From contig CAVQBJ010000005.1 in assembly GCA_963710725.1 (NCBI GenBank), positions 124,001 through 188,000 of the forward strand: 64,000 nucleotides of DNA. Direction: 5' to 3'. Below, one piece after another: positions 60,478-64,000 of this stretch; position 1 is the first letter of the stretch; every line of letters starts with the position of its first letter. The position numbers were made by a program, and so were the translations under genes. The stretch comes from CAVQBJ01 sp963710725. Its GTDB lineage: Bacteria; Actinomycetota; Thermoleophilia; Solirubrobacterales; Solirubrobacteraceae. The notes under the pieces were generated by a model. The model searched no databases and had not been told where the DNA came from. It saw nothing but the letters and a program-made list of their open reading frames with translations.

Positions 60478-61598
60478 CGATCCTCCGCCCAGCCGCCGGT
60501 GTCGGGAACCCAGCAGCGGACGGTCGTACCGCCGGGGCTGCTCTCGACGCGCAGCCAGCCGCCGACGAGCTCGGCCCGCTCGCGCATGACGGACAGGCCG
60601 AGATGCCCCGGCTCGGCCGGGGCTCCGGGAGCGAAGCCGACGCCGTCGTCGCTGATAGCGGCCAGCACCCCTCCCTCGCTCGAACTGAGCACGACACGCA
60701 CCGCCGATGCGCGCGCGTGCTTGCGCACGTTCGCGAGCGCCTCGCGCACGATGCGCAGCGCGACCGTCGCCGCTTCGCGACTGAGTCCGCCGCCGAGATC
60801 GTCGGTCAGCTCAGTCTCGAGTGAAACCTCCTCGGCGACCTGTCGCAGCGCCGCACGTACCGCCGGCACCAGCCCGTCTCGCTCGAAATCGGGCGCCTCG
60901 AGCCCGATGATGAGCCGCCGCAGGCGCTGGACGGCGTCGCTGACCGACTGCTCGAGCTCGTTGAGCGCGCGCGCCTGGTTCTCGTCGGTCGTCGAGCGGC
61001 GGAGCAGAGCGAGGCGCAGGATCACGCCGGTCATCGCCTGGACGGCATCATCGTGGACTTCCGCGGCGATCCGATGACGCTCCTGCTCCTGCGCCGCGAC
61101 GATGTCGGCGACCTGACGCCGGCGGGCCGCGGCCGTGCTCTCAACGCCGCGGAGACGGTCGCGGACGTCGTCGAGCTCGCCGACCTGCCGCTCGATCACC
61201 GCGTCGAGACGCTCCAGCAGCTCCGGCCCTGCTCCGGCTTCGCGCAGCCCGATCTTGATCGAGCGCAGCTCGCCGGCGTGGCCTTCGATGAGCGCCGTCA
61301 GTTGCCGCCCGGTGGCCGATGCCTCGTCCAGGCTGGCGTAGGCCATCTGAAACGGCGCCAGCGCCTCGACGAACACGGCCGTCGCGTCTCCCGGCGTGCC
61401 CTCCCAATCGTTGCCCGAGAGCTTCAGCTGATCGACGAGGTCGCGATGGATCGAGAACAGCACGAGCGGACCGAGGCCGAAGTCGAGCGCACTTCGCCCC
61501 ACCTCGTATGCCTCGGTGAGCGCGAGCTCGCCGCCGCCGGAGAGGTAGCGCCGCATCGCGGCGCCGTAGCGCGTGGCCAGCTCCTGGGCCGCCGTCAT
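60474..61598 (-). CDS. Histidine kinase with RsbU-like N-terminal domain
   Basis: A 374-residue soluble kinase. Residues about 1-90 resemble the RsbT-binding N-terminal domain of Bacillus RsbU: RYGAAMRRYL, then LFSIHRDLV and VFVEALAPFQMAYASL, matching the SIHR and MAY landmarks I recall there. A coiled coil (95-165) leads to a HisKA_3 phospho-acceptor helix with H182 in AEVHDD and an HATPase with EALANVRKHA and DDGVGFAPG. It starts within the rsbX stop and ends within the REC-EAL start. RsbT-triggered kinase activity is my inference. Confidence 0.85.
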   Translation of the reverse strand: MTAAQELATRYGAAMRRYLSGGGELALTEAYEVGRSALDFGLGPLVLFSIHRDLVDQLKLSGNDWEGTPGDATAVFVEALAPFQMAYASLDEASATGRQLTALIEGHAGELRSIKIGLREAGAGPELLERLDAVIERQVGELDDVRDRLRGVESTAAARRRQVADIVAAQEQERHRIAAEVHDDAVQAMTGVILRLALLRRSTTDENQARALNELEQSVSDAVQRLRRLIIGLEAPDFERDGLVPAVRAALRQVAEEVSLETELTDDLGGGLSREAATVALRIVREALANVRKHARASAVRVVLSSSEGGVLAAISDDGVGFAPGAPAEPGHLGLSVMRERAELVGGWLRVESSPGGTTVRCWVPDTGGWAEDR

Positions 61599-62224
61599 CG
61601 CTGCGAGCCGTCCTCGTAGCAGGCCACGAGCACGAGTGCGTCGTCGCGTCCGGCGTCGCCCAGGCGCAGTACCCGATGCGCGTTATCGGCTGGTGAGGCG
61701 CGGCGATCGTAGGCCTCGATCGCGTCGGGGTCGACGCCGTCCGTCGCGAATACGAGCACCGCGGAGGCCTGCAGGACCTCGTGAGAGACGCGGAGGGGTG
61801 GGAGGGAACGACCGACCGTTCCGCCGGAGACGGCGAGCCAGCGCAGCGACGACGCCGGCTCGGGCTCGATCAGCGCGGCGGCGACGTTCCCCACGCCGAT
61901 CCAGGCGACGCGCCCGGACGCTTGCACCTGCGCGAGGGTGAGCACGGCTCCACGCGTCTCGCGGAGCGCCTCGTGACACGCGCGCAGCAGCACGATCGGT
62001 GGATCCGCCGGTCGTGCGCGCATCAGCGCGACGGCTGTCTGCGAGGCGACGGCGGCCGGCGTTCCGTGGCCGATCCCGTCGACGACCGCGAGCAGCGTCC
62101 CATCGCCGTGCTCGACCGCGAGGAACGCATCGCCGGACGGCTGCTCGAGGCCCCGCGCCGCGATCGCCCATTGCACGCATCCGGCGTGCCGTGGCCCGGC
62201 GCCGGCCGGACGCGGCACGCTCAT
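61595..62224 (-). CDS. rsbX: RsbX-like PP2C phosphatase
   Basis: A 209-residue single-domain PP2C/SpoIIE phosphatase. Metal-binding blocks are GDAFLAVEHGDGTLLAVVDGIGHG and VFATDGVDPDAI. RsbX resets stressosomes by dephosphorylating RsbR and RsbS. Both ends overlap neighbours by four bases (rsbT before, kinase after). The ATG at 62224 is used; 28 further open codons upstream overlap rsbT. Confidence 0.88.
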   Translation of the reverse strand: MSVPRPAGAGPRHAGCVQWAIAARGLEQPSGDAFLAVEHGDGTLLAVVDGIGHGTPAAVASQTAVALMRARPADPPIVLLRACHEALRETRGAVLTLAQVQASGRVAWIGVGNVAAALIEPEPASSLRWLAVSGGTVGRSLPPLRVSHEVLQASAVLVFATDGVDPDAIEAYDRRASPADNAHRVLRLGDAGRDDALVLVACYEDGSQR

Positions 62225-62649
62225 CGAAGCGCCCACTTCGTGATCGTCACAATCGTGCCGTGCCCGGGATCGGACTGGATCTCGAAGTTGTCGAAGATGC
62301 GGCGGCAACCGGGAAGCCCCAGGCCCAGCCCATCGGAGGTTGAGAAGCCGTCGCGCAACGCCAGCTCGATGTCCGCGATCCCGGGTCCCTGATCGCGGGC
62401 GACGACCCGCACACCGCGCCGGCGATCCTCCTCGACGAGGCCGATGCGGATCTCCCCCTCGCCCGCGTACAGCAGGATGTTGCGCGCCAACTCCGACACG
62501 GCGGTCGCCGTCAGTGCGAGATCGCCGGAGCTGAAGCCGAGGGCCGCCGCGATCTCGCGCGCACGGCGGCGGGCGTCCACGACGTCGCCGTCGGCACGGA
62601 TGGCGACGATCTCGACCTCACCGACGAGCATCACCGTGCGTCGTCCCAT
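62221..62649 (-). CDS. rsbT: Stressosome serine/threonine kinase RsbT
   Basis: A 142-residue GHKL switch kinase that phosphorylates RsbR and RsbS and, when freed, activates a downstream partner. The N box ELARNILLYAGEG, G1 box RDQGPGIADIE and G2 box GLGLGLPGCRRIFD are intact. It overlaps rsbS by up to 32 bases, depending on whether the ATG at 62649 or 62631 is used, and rsbX by four. Confidence 0.93.
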   Translation of the reverse strand: MGRRTVMLVGEVEIVAIRADGDVVDARRRAREIAAALGFSSGDLALTATAVSELARNILLYAGEGEIRIGLVEEDRRRGVRVVARDQGPGIADIELALRDGFSTSDGLGLGLPGCRRIFDNFEIQSDPGHGTIVTITKWALR

Positions 62650-63001
62650 GGTCGGGCGTCGGCCACAGTCGCGCCAGGCCCTCCTCGAGATCGAGTGCCG
62701 TCCCGACGTCCTCGAGCGTCAGCCCGAGCTGCACCATCGCGAATGCGACGTCGGGCGCGATCCCGACGATGATCGTCTTCGCGCCACGCAGGCGTGCCGT
62801 CTGGGCGATCGCGCGGAGCGTTCGCGCGGCGTACGAGTCGAGCACGTCGAGCGCGCTGACGTCGAGGATCACCCCCGTGGCCCGAGCCTGACCGACGCGG
62901 GACACGAGCTCGTCGCGGAGCTCGGCCAGGTCGTGGTCGGTGAGATTCGGCTGCAGCGAGGCGATCAGGATGCCCCGCTGGGCGAGTATCGGCGTGGCCA
63001 C
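62618..63001 (-). CDS. rsbS: Stressosome scaffold STAS protein RsbS
   Basis: A 127-residue single STAS domain. S56 in DVSALDVLDSYAAR corresponds to the RsbT-phosphorylated serine of Bacillus RsbS (Ser59), and GAKTIIVGIAPDVAFAMVQLGL is the conserved C-terminal half. The final 12 residues overlap rsbT and are probably disordered. Forms the mixed RsbR/RsbS icosahedral core. Confidence 0.93.
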   Translation of the reverse strand: MATPILAQRGILIASLQPNLTDHDLAELRDELVSRVGQARATGVILDVSALDVLDSYAARTLRAIAQTARLRGAKTIIVGIAPDVAFAMVQLGLTLEDVGTALDLEEGLARLWPTPDHGTTHGDARR

Positions 63002-63020
63002 GTGACGCCTTCGGCCGCCG

Positions 63021-63977
63021 TCACTCCTCGCGGAGCATCGCCGCGGCCGCGCCGCCGTCGTTCTCGCGAGTGACGCGGTAGCCGAGCATCCGCTCGGCGA
63101 GCTCGATCCCTCCCTGGAGGTCGCCGACGGTGCGGAGCTTGCCGAGATCGACGCCGAGCATGACGAGCGTCTGCGCGACCTCGGCCGAGAGGCCCGTCAC
63201 GATCGCCTTCGCGCCCATCAGCCGCGCCGCCTCGACGGCCTGCAGCAGATGGTTGGCCACGTGCGTGTCCACCGACGGAACGCCCGTGATATCGACGACC
63301 ACGACCTGGCCGCGGGCGGCGCGGATCGATTGCAGCAGCTGCTCGGTCAGCTGTCGCGCGCGATGCGGGTCGATCGCGCCGATGATCGGCAGGATGAGCA
63401 GCCCCTCGCGGACCTGCATGACCGGCGTCGAGAGCTCACGAATCGCCTGCTGCTGATCGGAGATCGTCCGTTCGCGCTGGGCGATGTAGGTGTCGATCGC
63501 CAGTCCGATGTCGAGGAAGACGAGCTTGCCGAGCGAGAAGTACGCCTCGAGCGCGCCCGCCGAATCATCGCCAAAGGCCTCGAAGATTCGCTGGCCGACG
63601 GCGCGAAGGTACCGGTTGTAGGCACCGAGATACCACTTCACGTCGAGACCGATGCGCTCGTGCACGGCGCCGATCCGCAGCCGATCGAGAACGTACTCGT
63701 CGCCGTAGTTCCCCTGCGTGAGCCTCAGGAAGTACGCGCGTTGCATGCTCTTGACGTGCTCGAGCACGGTTGCGTCCTCGAAGAAGCGGCGCGTCTGCTC
63801 GAAGGCGAGGAAATGCTCGTACAGATCCTCGATCACGGCGTCGGCGTAGGCGCGCGCCAGCTCGTTGAGCTCGGTGAGCCGGGCTTCGTCGGCGGCTCCG
63901 AACTGCAGCCACCGCTTGCGTTCTGACACCTCGTCGTCCGACAGCGCCAGATGCACCTCTCCGACTCGTACGTTCAT
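63021..63977 (-). CDS. rsbR: RsbR-type stressosome sensor with protoglobin N-terminal domain
   Basis: A 318-residue sensor. The N-terminal half (1-165) is a globin-coupled-sensor type domain with candidate proximal haem ligand H106 in IGAVHERIGL and the KWYLGAYNRYL helix. A linker (LSTPVMQV) leads to a C-terminal STAS domain (190-310). T238 in GVPSVDTHVANHL matches Thr205 of Bacillus RsbRA, but the Thr171 position is proline (P204 in AIDPHRAR). GTG 63989 would add four residues; neither start has a clear ribosome site, and the promoter is probably at or beyond the window edge. Likely a haem O2 or redox sensor. Confidence 0.93.
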   Translation of the reverse strand: MNVRVGEVHLALSDDEVSERKRWLQFGAADEARLTELNELARAYADAVIEDLYEHFLAFEQTRRFFEDATVLEHVKSMQRAYFLRLTQGNYGDEYVLDRLRIGAVHERIGLDVKWYLGAYNRYLRAVGQRIFEAFGDDSAGALEAYFSLGKLVFLDIGLAIDTYIAQRERTISDQQQAIRELSTPVMQVREGLLILPIIGAIDPHRARQLTEQLLQSIRAARGQVVVVDITGVPSVDTHVANHLLQAVEAARLMGAKAIVTGLSAEVAQTLVMLGVDLGKLRTVGDLQGGIELAERMLGYRVTRENDGGAAAAMLREE

Positions 63978-64000
63978 CGGGGTAGTCACGACGGATCGCT

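Overview
The window is GC-rich, densely packed bacterial chromosome with GTG/TTG starts, many 4-base start/stop overlaps and few long gaps. Gene content points to an actinobacterium: a mycobacterial-type htdX-fabG4-fadA2 neighbourhood, an InhA-like enoyl reductase, a FAS-II operon ending in an AccD-type carboxyltransferase, an M29 aminopeptidase and a c-di-AMP riboswitch in front of a wall hydrolase. The Thermoleophilia/Solirubrobacterales are my best guess, but this is inference from gene content, not a placement. I see no tRNA, rRNA, CRISPR array, integrase or transposase.

Left part (1-24.7 kb): a cytochrome P450 cut by the left edge, an SRPBCC protein and an enoyl-CoA hydratase on the minus strand; a divergent TetR gene coupled to a methyltransferase; a universal stress protein; fdhD; and a SigB/SigF-type sigma factor head-to-head with a GAF-PAS-GAF-PP2C phosphatase. 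Next come a Tat-exported sulfatase, an orphan CheD, a chromate transporter, a secreted glycosidase-like protein, an M29 aminopeptidase, a flippase-like membrane protein, a wall hydrolase under a c-di-AMP riboswitch, and the htdX-fabG4 / fadA2 divergon.

Middle (24.7-31.6 kb): an 85-bp direct repeat flanks about 4.84 kb. One copy is the 3' end of an intact NlpC/P60 gene and the other is a stranded fragment of it. The enclosed segment carries a tautomerase, an FAD oxidoreductase, a TetR regulator with a perfect palindromic operator, a small protein, and a secreted collagen-like/beta-roll protein. It seems to have split an ancestral minus-strand wall operon (L,D-transpeptidase, NlpC/P60, secreted protein).

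31.6-49 kb: a minus-strand operon encodes arginine decarboxylase-like enzyme, agmatine deiminase, N-carbamoylputrescine amidase, alanine dehydrogenase and a class III aminotransferase whose reading frame is broken in a C-run. Then typA, msrA, a second universal stress protein, a LysR regulator, an ammonium transporter, msrB, an MFS exporter coupled to a MerR regulator, and a fatty acid desaturase.

49-58.4 kb: a tightly overlapped FAS-II operon (fabD with a frameshift, fabH, fabG, acpP, fabF, accD, tetR), an opposing fabI, and an MFS exporter with a palindromic operator.

58.6-64 kb: a minus-strand stressosome module, RsbR (protoglobin-STAS), RsbS, RsbT and RsbX, is translationally coupled to a histidine kinase with an RsbU-like N-terminal domain. 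That is followed by a REC-EAL c-di-GMP phosphodiesterase and a NarL-type regulator. I read this as a stressosome whose released RsbT may activate a histidine kinase rather than an RsbU phosphatase. It is the most novel candidate in the window.
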